Shown: piece by piece, positions 9,627 to 19,912 of the stretch
Layout of the letters: each line of letters starts with the position of its first letter
How positions within the stretch are numbered: the stretch's first letter is position 1
Assembly: GCF_001625305.1 (NCBI RefSeq)
Contig: NW_017804120.1
Location: 1,477,239-1,541,238, forward strand
DNA from: Branchiostoma belcheri
Taxonomy: Eukaryota > Chordata > Leptocardii > Amphioxiformes > Branchiostomatidae
Length of the DNA stretch: 64,000 bases
Reading direction: 5' to 3'
Notes under the pieces: model-generated
What the model saw: the letters and a program-made list of their open reading frames with translations, nothing else
What the model was told of the DNA's origin: nothing
Databases searched by the model: none
Position numbers and translations under genes: made by a program

Positions 9627-12237
9627 CTGAAGAAAAAAAAGACAGTCAACATTTAGTTCTGTTATGAATGATAATTTTTTATATAATACATTTTCCAAAG
9701 GTACAGCATTTGTGGTTCAAAAATTAAATGCAAAAAACAACTTCAAAGCAATCTAATTCAAAGGAAATTTTACTTATCAAAGTAAAACTTTTAGAAAGTC
9801 CACTTACTCTGTTGCTGTCAATATCAAAGTTGTTGACCTGGAACAAAAAAAAAGCTTTTAGAATATGTCTGACATGTACGAGAAAATACATTTTGACAGT
9901 TAAGCTGACACATGGCTCTATTAAGGCTGTATCTGAGCATCAAACTACGCTGACAAAGGATTTTTACAGTGTCGTTCATCAAGCTTATCAAACAATTGCA
10001 GCTGCCAAAATCTTATCATTTTGACTTGTTGATGAAGCTAGCTGCACAAACAGATTCAAATCTGCTGGCTTCAAGAACGCAGGACCGGAAAAACAGGCCG
10101 TGCTACCAGATATCTGCAAGCTTAACTCACGAATGGATGAACTCTTTATAAATCCTGGTAGCATGTTGCATATCTTTATATGCATACCTCAGCAATTGGG
10201 GGATGATATCAGGGTTCTCACCAGGATTTTTTCACAGCATAGGGGTCAGGTACAGAAGGCAACTTTTGCGGCACAAGACGTGCATTTAGTAGAAAATTTT
10301 TGAAACTCATGAACCCCTGAGACACTATTTCTCGCTTAATGAAGGACAGATTTTCCCTTTGCTGTAGCATCATTCTAAAGTTATATTTTCAATTTTTGCA
10401 AGTTTTATTAAGGTTTTCCCTCCAAAAACACCCCTATGCTGGTTGAAATACAGCATAGGGGTCCAAATCACAGCATAGGGGGCCCCTTATAATGCTCAAA
10501 AGGCCTGGCGAGAACACTGAATATATAGTGGATTGTGTACTGCACATATGCATTATATATCAGGACTTCTTTTGGAGACCTCTTTTGTCATACAAAGAAG
10601 ATGGAATTTATAGAAACAGCATAATCTTAACATTTTTTCATCATCCTTTAGGACATACCAATTTAATTTGTTGTTTCTCGGATTTGCCTGTCCATTTTAA
10701 TTTTTTCTGATTTGCAAAAAAAATTTTGGGTTCTGACTAAACTAAAAAATGATCAAGGAAAGACAATTTTGGCCCTGACGGTCAAAGAAAGTCCTTTCTT
10801 CCTAGTTGCTTACGTTTTTATGCAAATGTGTTTCATTAAAAGTTCAAAATTTGTAGTTTTAATTATAAACCAGCCTGGTATGTTGACTTCATGGCTCGTA
10901 TTTTAACATTTCTGGCTATCATGGGGTGCCTTGGCCTGTTTTTTTTTGCCAGTGTCCCTTCATAATTTTTCAACAACAAAATAATTAAATCAGTGTGGCC
11001 TTTGGAGTATTCAGTCAAATAGGTTGTATAATAGTCTTATGAAATGATGTTCTTATCAACTATGCATTCCACTTTCTGCTGTTAAAACTTCTAACTTTTC
11101 ATATATATATATGCATGAAGCTAGAAAACCTCCCAGGGTCAAGTATTCCATCATATTAATGATTTATTTTGACACAAGCAAATATACTGGCCTGTCCTCA
11201 TTTACCCTATTCTAGTGTGTTCTCACATACCACAGTCCTCTCCACTTTATCACTTAGTGATGACTACCCAACTGTGGTAATCATTTGTCCTCTCACAGGA
11301 GCAGGGCTTGAAAACAAAACAATACTTCTGCAGGGCTCGAAATACTGGGTGCATGCATATATGTGCACCTTAGTGCACCCAAAATTGGAGCTGTGCACCC
11401 AATTTTTTTCTGTGGGTGCACCAGTGCACCTAAATACTTTATAATTTGTAGGTTTATGTACGAAAAGATATCAAATGTATACTAGTATACTGTATATTCT
11501 TGACATCTAACTGTCAGAAAAATAATAAAGTCTTTGTTGCATAAGATTAGTTTATACGGTGCACCCCAAAATTTTTCTGTGTACCCAATTTTTTACTTGG
11601 TCAAGTTGGTGCACCAGTGCAATCCTTTTCCAAAAAGTGAATTTCGAGCCCTGCTTCTGTATACACAAAAGAACCCGATAATAACGGAAAAAAGGCAATT
11701 TAAGGCCACACCAATTTAATTTCTTGGTTAACGGATTCGCCCCCTTCATTTTAGAATCAACTGCAAAATGCTCATATATATATATATTTTGCCCTGAACA
11801 GTTGAAAACATTTTCATCCTAGTTGTTAAAGTTATTCCATCTCTCAATGCTATAGTACCATTAAAAGTTCAAAATTCATTGTTTAAATTTTGAACCAGCC
11901 TGGTGTGTTGACTTCATGGCTCCTATCGTACCATTTTGGGCCATAATAGGATACCTAGGCCTGTTTTTATTTTTATTTATTTTTTCGCCCGCCGCTCCAT
12001 TATTTTTCTAGAAAAATCCGTTAAGCAAGAAATTAAATTGGTGTGGCCTAATCTACAAATATAAAAACCTGAACAGGTGGTTGTTAGTGTATAACATACC
12101 TGTGAGCTTATAGCGGCGAGTGAGTTCCCGTAGACTGTCTCCTCTCTCTGTAGTACCAGACTGTCTGCTGTCAGCTGCACACGGACAATCTCAGGATCAC
12201 GCTTCCCGTCACTCAGGCCAAGGAACCCCACTTTCAC
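9570..12237 (-). CDS. SNTG: Gamma-syntrophin-like gene, partial (three exons)
   Basis: Three minus-strand exons (12237-12100, 9837-9808, 9626-9570) join in phase 0 with consensus splice sites to give 75 residues. The first matches the N-terminal half of the split PH domain of syntrophins, with the spaced pattern K.G...DG..(E/D)P..VR.QL..D.L.LQ. The last matches the start of the PDZ domain, with ERSVILRRQKSGGLGLSIK ending in the carboxylate-binding GLSI loop. The ER-V--RRQ lead-in is closer to gamma-syntrophins than to alpha/beta forms (from memory). Syntrophins link signalling proteins to dystrophin at the membrane. Both the upstream first exon and the rest of the PDZ, PH and C-terminal exons were not found. 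The latter may lie beyond position 1, or the gene may be broken. The 2.3 kb first intron is packed with transposons. Confidence 0.72.
9808..9837 (-). CDS. SNTG: Syntrophin 30 nt microexon
   Basis: Ten codons, VNNFDIDSNR, between acceptor TTTTTTTTGTTCCAG and donor GTAAGT on the minus strand. It is in frame with both neighbours and lies in the linker between the split-PH half and the PDZ domain. It may be a cassette exon (inference), since skipping it keeps the frame. Confidence 0.6.
10210..10519. mobile_element. hAT-like element, family K copy 1 (intact, no nested MITE)
   Basis: Ends are CAGGGTTCTCACCAGG and CCTGGCGAGAACACTG. The right part has CACCCCTATGCTGGTTGAAA and two CAGCATAGGGG units. 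The TTA at 10381-10383 is the uninterrupted site that carries a MITE in copy 2. Confidence 0.65.
10651..11000. mobile_element. Harbinger-like MITE, family A, diverged
   Basis: The ends GGACATACCAATTTAATTTG and AAATCAGTGTGGCC are mutated versions of the family A termini. The internal order matches other copies. Confidence 0.7.
11331..11653. mobile_element. hAT-like element, family O
   Basis: Ends are CAGGGCTCGAAATACTGGG and AATTTCGAGCCCTG. CTTCTG occurs on both sides, possibly a decayed duplication. The interior has repeated GTGCACC words. Lies in the syntrophin intron. Confidence 0.7.
11704..12048. mobile_element. Harbinger-like MITE, family A
   Basis: Ends are GGCCACACCAATTTAATTT and AAATTAAATTGGTGTGGCC. 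Inverted relative to most copies. It ends 52 bp from the syntrophin exon at 12100. Confidence 0.9.
12100..12237 (-). CDS. SNTG: Syntrophin exon: split-PH N-terminal half
   Basis: 138 nt, 46 codons, phase 0 at both ends. On the minus strand it is preceded by CTTCTACAG and followed by GTATGT. It reads VKVGFLGLSDGKRDPEIVRV, then QLTADSLVLQREETVYGNS, and ends AAISSQ. Codon use is GC-rich compared with the surrounding transposons. Confidence 0.75.
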
Positions 12238-12351
12238 CTGTAGAAGTGAACGTAACGTTTATTAGACTAACAAAACAAGTGGTAAAGGTAAAAATGTTGT
12301 CTTAGAATCTAAAAGTTCTAGGTATGTTGACGTCCAGGTTACTCAAGAAGT

Positions 12352-12441
12352 TAGCCTGGGTTCCAGACCCATAGCACACTGGACACAAAATATCTCAGTG
12401 AGCCTTGTGTCCAGTGTGCTATGGGTCTGGAACCCAGGCTA
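12352..12441. mobile_element. 90 bp near-perfect palindromic element
   Basis: Two 37 nt arms (12352-12388, 12405-12441) beginning TAGCCTGGGTTCCAGACCC pair perfectly around a 16 nt loop. A 9 bp direct repeat TCAAGAAGT flanks it (12343-12351, 12442-12450), a target duplication. It lies just 5' of the syntrophin exon at 12237 in transcript sense. Confidence 0.88.
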
Positions 12442-12492
12442 TCAAGAAGTAGGAAAATGCATTATACAAATTCGGCAAGAAATTTGCAATAA

Positions 12493-12894
12493 GGCCACAC
12501 CAAGACATAATTTTTATGGATGACATCCTCTGGAAACCATAAATTTAATGCGAGAAAAAAAAACAAGAATTGCCAAAAAAAAGAGACGTCTGAATTTGAA
12601 ATATACTTGGGATGACAAATGTTAGGACACAGACTGAATGAGAGAACACAGTGTAGCAACCAAACAAGTCTTTTATTCGTCATGAAGACAGCAATAAACA
12701 AGACCATAGCTTGTTCAGGACAAAAGATACAAAAACCGGAAGTTCTGCTGCAGTACCAAGGTCATCCACCAGGAGGCCCATACTTGACCTTGACCTTTGT
12801 CTTTCCAAGACTTACCATCATACCAAATATTATCACAATCCATAAAGGCGTTCTGAAGTTATGTAATGACCACAAAGTTGCGGAAACACACAAA

Positions 12895-12930
<36 letters not shown>

Positions 12931-13161
12931 TACAGACAGACACGCCAAAAACAATACCTCCATTTTTCATGGAGGTAATCAGTGGAACAGCAGTTGTCGT
13001 CCTGTCCTGTTTCTTTCCTTTGATCAAATCTTCCCTTATCCCACTGTCGTGACTCTTTGGCCATAGTTACAAGACGCGGAATTTCTTGGGTTTTTTTTTA
13101 GAACAGGCCAAAATAAATGCGTGCACAGACGTCTGAACCATTAAAAATTACTGGTGTGGCC
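12493..13161. mobile_element. Harbinger-like MITE, family B2, with nested insertion
   Basis: Ends are GGCCACACCAAGACATAAT and TTACTGGTGTGGCC with TAA on both sides (12490-12492, 13162-13164). The minus strand carries relic codons MAKESRQWDKGRFDQRKE and then TGQDDNCCST. It is 283 nt longer than expected because of the insertion at 12696-12978. Confidence 0.85.
12696..12978. mobile_element. Hairpin-ended element nested in MITE B2
   Basis: It starts AAACAAGACCATAGCTTGTT (itself a small hairpin) and ends in a hairpin ACCTCC...GGAGGT. A (CA)n tract (about 12898-12926) lies before the 3' hairpin. The uninterrupted B3 copy has CAGCAATCAGG at the site (49602-49611), fixing both ends within a few bases. 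Confidence 0.8.
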
Positions 13162-13372
13162 TAACGAATTAAACAAGAAATCCACAACACTTCTGGGAGG
13201 CAATTTCTTGTGTCAGTTTCTTTTTCCCATTTCACCTTCAGCCTAAGAAGCAATGTCATCTCATGTCCAGTCTTATAAATTTCTCTCTGACAAGATTTAC
13301 AGAATCGTGACTCCGTTGAACAAGTGGCAATGAACACCCTGCACAAACCATCAACCAAATGTACGCTAAATA

Positions 13373-13768
13373 AGGCCTAGAAAAAAAAGTTGTGTTTCCT
13401 GTTTCAGTCTTTAAAATATTTGGGTTGGTAGGTAGGGATTAACATATTTTTTCTTTCTTTCTTTTTTTATTACACTTCTCATGACTGGTGATCCAACTTA
13501 TATATATGTACAATACAGTGTAACAAAGTAAAACTTGCATGAGGACACTTAATAGTATACATTTGTATTTTCAATGTCAATGTTAGAAAACCAATTGTAC
13601 AGTACTAGTGTTTCACTACTCAGGTGTCAGATCATGGAGCTATAAAAAGTCCATCAGCTTAAAAAGTTTATGTCCCTTGCAGGGGTCCACCCGAAAAAAG
13701 GCTAGAGGCGGCAGTTTTTTCTAGGGTCTGTCAGGAAACAGGAAACACAACATTTTTTCCCCTAGGCC
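13373..13768. mobile_element. Family D element
   Basis: Inverted ends CCTAGAAAAAAAAGTTGTG and CACAACATTTTTTCCCCTAGG plus a GTTTCCTGTTTCAGT word and its inverse. Copies lie at 24635 and 30872, fragments at 30355, 31320, 31860 and 58517. Confidence 0.7.
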
Positions 13769-14173
13769 TTCAATGTATTGACTTTCAGGGTTTGTATCAT
13801 TGCACACTGCCAATCAGGTACAGAGACCACTCTGTAATTCTTTCCGTGTTTATTGTGCGAGTGTTATGCAGCACGGCACTTGGAAACCCGAGTCAAAAGG
13901 TTGGGAGTGTTTTTTGGCTGAGATAATCACACCAGAGAGATCCGTATACTATGTATGCACATGTGTATGATTGAACTGAGCTTGAGACACAGTAATGTTG
14001 CACAGAACAAGAACACAAGTGCACTGGGATTTTAGAAAATGGTTTGATGCAGTTTACTATATCCTATGGATACATTCCCCTTGAATCATTTGACAAGGGT
14101 CTCCATGGGGGTTTACATCACATTTGAAGAGGGTCTCCACAGTTCTTCACATTACCACAAATTTGACAAATTA
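13769..14173. other. No recognised feature
   Basis: AT-rich with no coding signal or repeat match found by eye. Confidence 0.3.
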
Positions 14174-14452
14174 GGTCAAACCAATTTGATTTGTTGGTTT
14201 TCAGATTTTTTCAGAAAAACAAATTAAGCGACAGGGCGAAAAAAAAAAAAACAGACCTACGCATCCTACAATTATGATAGATGGGAAAACTGTAACATCT
14301 CTGAAGAGAAGGGAATTCCTTCCATTCTTTGGGCCAAAATATGAGCATTTTGGAGTTGACTCAGAGGCTAAAATGTTGTCGTTTCTTTTTCAAATCGGAA
14401 AAAAATGAAGCGGGTGAATATGTGAACCAACAAATTAAAAATTGGCGTGGCC
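14174..14452. mobile_element. Harbinger-like MITE, family A (second subfamily)
   Basis: It starts GGTCAAACCAATTTGATTTG and ends AAATTGGCGTGGCC. TTA lies at 14171-14173 and 14453-14455. CTCGG-type subterminal variants define this subfamily. Confidence 0.85.
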
Positions 14453-14518
14453 TTATGAGGAAAAAACAGTTTTCTGGAAATTCAAATAGCTTGCCATTGT
14501 ACATACATTTGTATATTG

Positions 14519-14873
14519 AAGGCATCCAGTGCAGTTTTCAGGGCTTGGAAACCCGATTTTTCAAAGTCAATAAATAGTCATTTATCTTACATATTGAGTT
14601 GAAACCACACTATCCAAATGTACAGTGACCCTCGTGGAGCAAAAATACCCAAAATTCTGACGGAAAATGGTTACTGGAAGGGCCCTTGGCTGATTTTTAG
14701 GGTACCTCCTAAAGAATAAAGGACTCATCTTGGTGCTTGTTTCTCCAGTTTTAAGTACCCAAAGTATGAAATAATGATTGAAATGTGCTAATTTGAAGCA
14801 TGTCAATATCATAAAGATTGCCTTATTCAGAATATGTCCAGTTTTGCTGCTCTGAAATCGCATTGGATGTCTT
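14519..14873. mobile_element. TTAA-type MITE, family M copy 2
   Basis: About 90% similar by eye to the copy at 21406 over its length, including ATTGAGTTGAAACCACACT and TTTTAAGTACCCAAAGTATG. The right end is followed by TTAA; the left site is mutated to TTGA. Confidence 0.8.
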
Positions 14874-15099
14874 TTAAATTTAAGCTCCAATTTTATCTGT
14901 ACCAAGTGCTTTATGCAGGTGGTATTTTGAGCCCTGGTAACAATTGATGTGGGAGGTATAAGCCCTACTAATGGGTCTATAAGTGGTCTATAAATAAGGG
15001 AGATTATCATTGAGATAAACCAAACCAATAAGGCACACCCAAATTAGCGTACTGTTTATTTTTCCTCCAGCTAACTATAAGCTTTTAACATTTTTTTTA

Positions 15100-15462
15100 G
15101 GCCACACCATTTTAATTTCTTGGTTAACGGATTTTTCTAGAAAAATAATGGAGTGGGCAGGCAAAAATAAAAATAAAAACAGGCCTAGGCATCCTATTAT
15201 GGCCCAAAATGGTACGATAGGAGCCACGAAGTCAACACACCGGGCTGGTTCAAAATTTAAACAATGAATTTTGAACTTTTAATGATACCACTGCATTGAA
15301 AGATGGAATAACTGTAACAACTAGGAAGAAAAGGACTGTTTTAAACTGTTCAGGGCAAAATATGAGCATTTTGCAGTTGATTCTGAATTTTTATTTTATT
15401 TGCAAATCAGAAAAAAATGAAGCGGGCGAATCCGTTAACCAAGAAACTAAATTGGTGTGGCC
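15100..15462. mobile_element. Harbinger-like MITE, family A
   Basis: Ends are GGCCACACCATTTTAATTTC and AAATTGGTGTGGCC with TTA duplications (15097-15099, 15463-15465). Internal GATTCTGAATTTTTATTTT is shared by the first subfamily. Confidence 0.92.
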
Positions 15463-15490
15463 TTAGGATGAGTCTAGGATTATCATAGTA

Positions 15491-15667
15491 TACTGTAAAT
15501 GCATTTAATTTTGTGTCGGTTATTTCTCGTGGTAGAATGAAAAATAATGTTTTTGGTGTGTTGTAAATTGATGGCTGAAACAATTCAATGTAGTAATTAT
15601 ATTTTTTAAGGTAGAACCACTAAAATCATGAAAATAAACCAGTGCAAAAGTTTCTACATTTACAGTA
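15491..15667. mobile_element. Small TIR element (TACTGTAAATG ends)
   Basis: Inverted ends TACTGTAAATG and CATTTACAGTA enclose 177 bp with GGTTATTTCTCGTGGTA near the left end. Single copy here; call rests on the TIR. Confidence 0.4.
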
Positions 15668-16304
15668 ATTAACAAAAGTATTTTATCCAATAACCAGTCA
15701 TTTCTCATGTGAGACACGTTTGAATGATCCTAACTAAAATTCAAGACTTTGAGGATTTTGAATAATTTGCAAGTGCAATTATTAGAGCATATACAGTAAT
15801 AAGCCAGTCCCACTTGAAGAAAAAATAGGGGTGGAAAAACAATGCTTACAGATAAGGGTGACCAGATGGCGTCTTAGACCACTTGTCCGTAAATCCACAA
15901 ACAAAGGGGGATAAATAATGTGATAACAGACCGCCCAGGTACATTAGTATCTTGTCCCTATGGTGCAAGCAGTAATACAATCCCATTGTTTAACCATATG
16001 GACCATTCGATCCCAGGCTAGGGTCCATTGCAATTCGGACAAATAGAATGTTGCTTTACTTTGAATACTACACGATGTATTCCGTATTATCCAAGGTACT
16101 AGTCTGACAAAATGTGACACAAAATATTTATCTATTTACCTGCAAAATCTGCCTGAAATTGAGAAACTTGGTGTCCCTGAACAAAATATTGTAATAACAT
16201 TCTTCTAACGTCCAAATCCAAAATTTCAAGAGCGCCGCATACATTATAAGCATGCCAAATACATACCAAGTATTCTAATTCTATAGAACTTTTGGAAGCT
16301 TTGC
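15668..16304. other. No recognised feature
   Basis: AT-rich; no supported gene or repeat recognised. Confidence 0.3.
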
Positions 16305-16412
16305 AGCTAATGTATTATTACGAATTACGCTGATTTTGGGAGAGGCTGCCTTCAGATTATGAAGACTGCAAAGGCCTGATTACGCCTTAGGAAAAAGGGC
16401 ATGCAAACCCCC
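16305..16412. repeat. Fragment of GGGCCTGCATG element family
   Basis: TATTACGAATTACGCTG, GAGGCTGCC and GGCCTGATTACGCCTTAGG match the right half of the element at 51394. Confidence 0.6.
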
Positions 16413-16509
16413 ATTAAAGTATCATGCTTTGTCCCCAGAAAGACATACTGTATCTTGAAAGTGTGTGGTTTACTTTCCACCTTCTGTTTTGATTTACAAT
16501 GGGACTTTT

Positions 16510-16866
16510 GGCCACACCAATTTAATTTCTTGGTTAACGGATTCGCTGGCTTCATTTTTTCTGATTTGCAAATAAAAATAAAAATTCAGAATCAACTGCA
16601 AAATGCTCATATTTTGCCCTGAACAGTTGAAAACAGTCCTTTTCATCCTAGTTGTTAACAGTTATTCCATCTTTCAATGCAATGGTATCACTAAAAGTTC
16701 AAAATTCATTGTTTAAATTTTGAACCAGCCTGGTGTGTTGACTTCATGGCTCCTATAATTGTACCATTTGGGGCCATAATAGGATGCCTAGGCTTGTTTT
16801 TTCGCCCGAACGCTCCATGATTTTTCTAGAAAAATCCGTTAACCAAGAAATTAAATTGGTGTGGCC
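16510..16866. mobile_element. Harbinger-like MITE, family A
   Basis: Ends are GGCCACACCAATTTAATTTC and AAATTAAATTGGTGTGGCC; flanks are TTT and TTC, so the duplication has changed or decayed. Confidence 0.9.
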
Positions 16867-17199
16867 TTCCGGACTTATATATAAGCGCTACCAGAGCTAG
16901 ACATTTCAGTCAACAAAATGAAAGACAAGTGGAAAGAGTGGTATCATAAAATTCGGCCTGCAAGGTTGAGTAGCTATAACCTTTATTGCGAAAACAATGC
17001 AGTCATAAATTGGCTGTCGTAAAAGACCTTCAAAAACACCTGGTGGCATTTGATATTTAACGACCACCTGTCAATCATTTTCTGAATTTTGGTGGTACAT
17101 ACCGCACTGCCCAAATAAGGAGTTGGTGGTATATATGTCGAGATGTGCTTGTTCTTGCATCTTTGTTCTCAATTACATGGCTACTACATAATTCATTTA

Positions 17200-17335
17200 T
17201 TTGAGAATCTTTGCCAGTTTTACACTGGGGTAAGTTTGGAATAATCCACTTTTGCGTGGGAGGGAGATGGACTGAAATATGCTGTATTTGCTCCCAAGCA
17301 AATGTCGGCCTCTCTAGTTATGGTCCTTTTTAAAC
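17200..17335. mobile_element. Hairpin-element 5' end fragment, inverted
   Basis: Reading right to left it starts with AACTAGAGAGGCC and ATTTGCTTGGGAGCAAAT, then CAGCATATTTCAGTCCATC, as at 51712. The 3' hairpin is missing. Confidence 0.65.
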
Positions 17336-18110
17336 ACTGTTTGATTACAGAATGATGTAACCATTTTTTTACCGCTTCTTGGAAGAATCGTTCATGAAGC
17401 AGTTTTGATTTCTGATGTTTTATTGTATTTTGATGAATGCTACATGTACATGTAGGTAAGATTAAGAGAGTAGTGTTTATATGAAACTTATTGATTTGTC
17501 ATAATTGATAATATCATATTATCTACTTCTTAGAGGAAATGACAAACTAAAAATCTAGAATCTATGAATCCTTATTTTCCTGAAACTCGAAAATTGCGAG
17601 TCTTGTTCTATTGCGTCAATCAAAAAAAAAGAAGAACATCAAAATCTATTTCAAGTTTTGAAAAAATGACATACACAGAGTCATTTTACTATCATTATCA
17701 TTTAAGTGTAAATTTCTGCTTGAAATGAGGCACATCAGATTGTTCCTCCAGGCAAAATGACCTACATATTGTACATGTGCATTTCTTATTCGTCCCACGT
17801 TGGACATATTTAAGCCCTATTCAGACCACAAACATCAATTTGCGACAGCATTAGTATCAAGCTCCTGTTATTAATGCCCACATAGGGTTGAGAAATAGCA
17901 AGTGGCATTTATGTGCGTTGCATGCAACGTTGTTAACGGCCATGAAAGAACAAAATTTCAAGTATACATCGTGAATATTATGGAAGAGTGTAGAGCGAAA
18001 GCCGCCATTGATGTAGAATGGACTTTCTAAGGCCGACTTTCAAGCTTCAGTCCTGAAAAAAATTGGGTGGGTAGCTATAGGTATGAACTTTCTTCTTTTT
18101 TTTTTAAACT
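17336..18110. other. No recognised feature
   Basis: AT-rich DNA with no coding signal. TTAAGCCCTATTCAGACC near 17810 may be an isolated transposon end. Confidence 0.25.
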
Positions 18111-18113
18111 TTA

Positions 18114-18475
18114 GGCGACACCAATTTAATTTCTTGGTTAACGGATTTTTCTAGAAAAATAATGGGGCAGGCGGGTGAAAAAAAAATAAAAATAAAAACA
18201 GGCCTAGGCATCCTATTATGGCCCAAAATGGTACGACATGAGTCATGAAGTCAACACACCATCAAAATATAACAATGAGTTTTGAACTTTTAATGATACC
18301 ACTGCATTGAAAGATGGAATAACTGTAACAACTAGGATGAAAAGGACTGTTTTCAACTGTTCAGGGCAAAATATGAAAATTTTGCAGTTGATTCTGAATT
18401 TTTATTTTTATTTGCAAATCAGAAAAAAATGAAGCGGGCGAATCCATTAACCAAGAAATTAAAATTGGTGTGGCC
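18114..18475. mobile_element. Harbinger-like MITE, family A
   Basis: It starts GGCGACACCAATTTAATTTC and ends AAAATTGGTGTGGCC. TTA duplications lie at 18111-18113 and 18476-18478. Confidence 0.92.
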
Positions 18476-19222
18476 TTAAGTTTGACTTCAAAGTAAAGCA
18501 AAATAATCCAAAGGAATATGGTCTACTTTGAACTTCAAAACCTAAAGCCATATTAAATAGACCATAATGACATGATTTATCCTAAAGTTTGACTTCAAAG
18601 TAATTCAAAATAATCTAAATAATACATGGTCTACTTTGAAGCCAGAAATAGGTATGAACTAAGTATACCCTAAAGATTAATTGTACTTTGTTCAGGGATG
18701 TACAAGGCTCATTAGATATAGATTGCTTTTACACGCTTGGTTACTCTAGGGGTCCTTTCTATAAAAGCTAAAAGCCTAATTAAGTATCAATAACGAGCAT
18801 TAATAATATCATGACTGAGCATCTGTATCTGTATCAGTACAGCTGGTATATCTGTCCTGGAACATAGCAGCAAATGTCTATAATTACAGTCGTATATCAA
18901 AATATTTTTTAATTTTACCGTGATGTTAATCATGTAGATTGTAGCCAAGATATGTGTACGAGGATGACTGTCAGCAATTCCGAAACAAAACGATAAATAA
19001 AAACAAGTTAATGATATTGTAACAGTTATATCTTGTATTTTGTATATTAGAAATTTTCAAAATCATTGTAAATGCCTATTTTCATCTCATACATGTACTT
19101 AATTCTCATCCCATACTATTACAAAATGTACATACTTTTGAAACTCATAACCCCCTGAGACACTATTTCTTCTTTAATGTGGATGTTTTGTGAAGTTAAG
19201 GATTAGCTTTATTCTAAAGTTA

Positions 19223-19602
19223 GGCCACACCAATTTGATTTGTTGGTTCTCGGATTTTGTCAGAAAAAACATGAAGCGACAGGGCGAAAAAAAATAAAAA
19301 TAAAAACAAGTCTAGGCATCCTATTATAGCCCCAAATGTTATGATAGGAGCCATGAAGTCAACACAAAAGGTTGTGTTAATACAGTATTTAAACAATGAA
19401 TTTTGAACTTTTAATCAAACCATTGCATTGATAGATGGAAACACTGCAACAACTAGGAAGAAAGGACTTTCCACAACTGTTGGGGGCAAAATATGAGCAT
19501 TTTTGAGTTGATTCAGAACCAGAATCTTTTTTTTTTTTTTTTTCAAATCAGAAAAAAATGAAGAGGCGAATCCGAGAACCAACAAATTAAATTGGTGTGG
19601 CC
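19223..19602. mobile_element. Harbinger-like MITE, family A (second subfamily)
   Basis: GGCCACACCAATTTGATTTG and AAATTAAATTGGTGTGGCC with TTA at 19220-19222 and 19603-19605. The uninterrupted host site (single TTA) is at 10381-10383. Confidence 0.95.
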
Positions 19603-19664
19603 TTATATTTTCATTTTTTGCAAGATTTATGAAGGTTCTCCATCCCAAAACACCCCTATGCTGG

Positions 19665-19912
19665 TTGAAACTTAGTATAGGGTGAAAATTATAGCATAGG
19701 GGTCAAAATTATAGCATAGGGGTCAAAATCAAATTATAGCATAGGGGTCAAAATTACAGCATAGGGGTCAAAATCATAGCATAGGGGTTAAAATTATAGC
19801 ATAGGGGTCAAAATTACAGCATAGGGGTCAAAATCATAGCATAGGGGTTAAAATTATAGCATAGGGGTCAAAATTACAGCATAGGGGTCAAAATCATAGC
19901 ATAGGGGGCCCC
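19665..19912. repeat. 21 bp tandem array inside family K element
   Basis: About eleven units of GTCAAAATTATAGCATAGGG plus G, alternating ATT, ATC, TATAGC and ACAGC variants in a higher-order pattern of three. Confidence 0.92.

Noticed and set aside
12762..13064. Overlapping frames with (VC)n or (TH)n
   Set aside because: They are translations of the CA microsatellite inside a nested transposon; no initiation or domain context.
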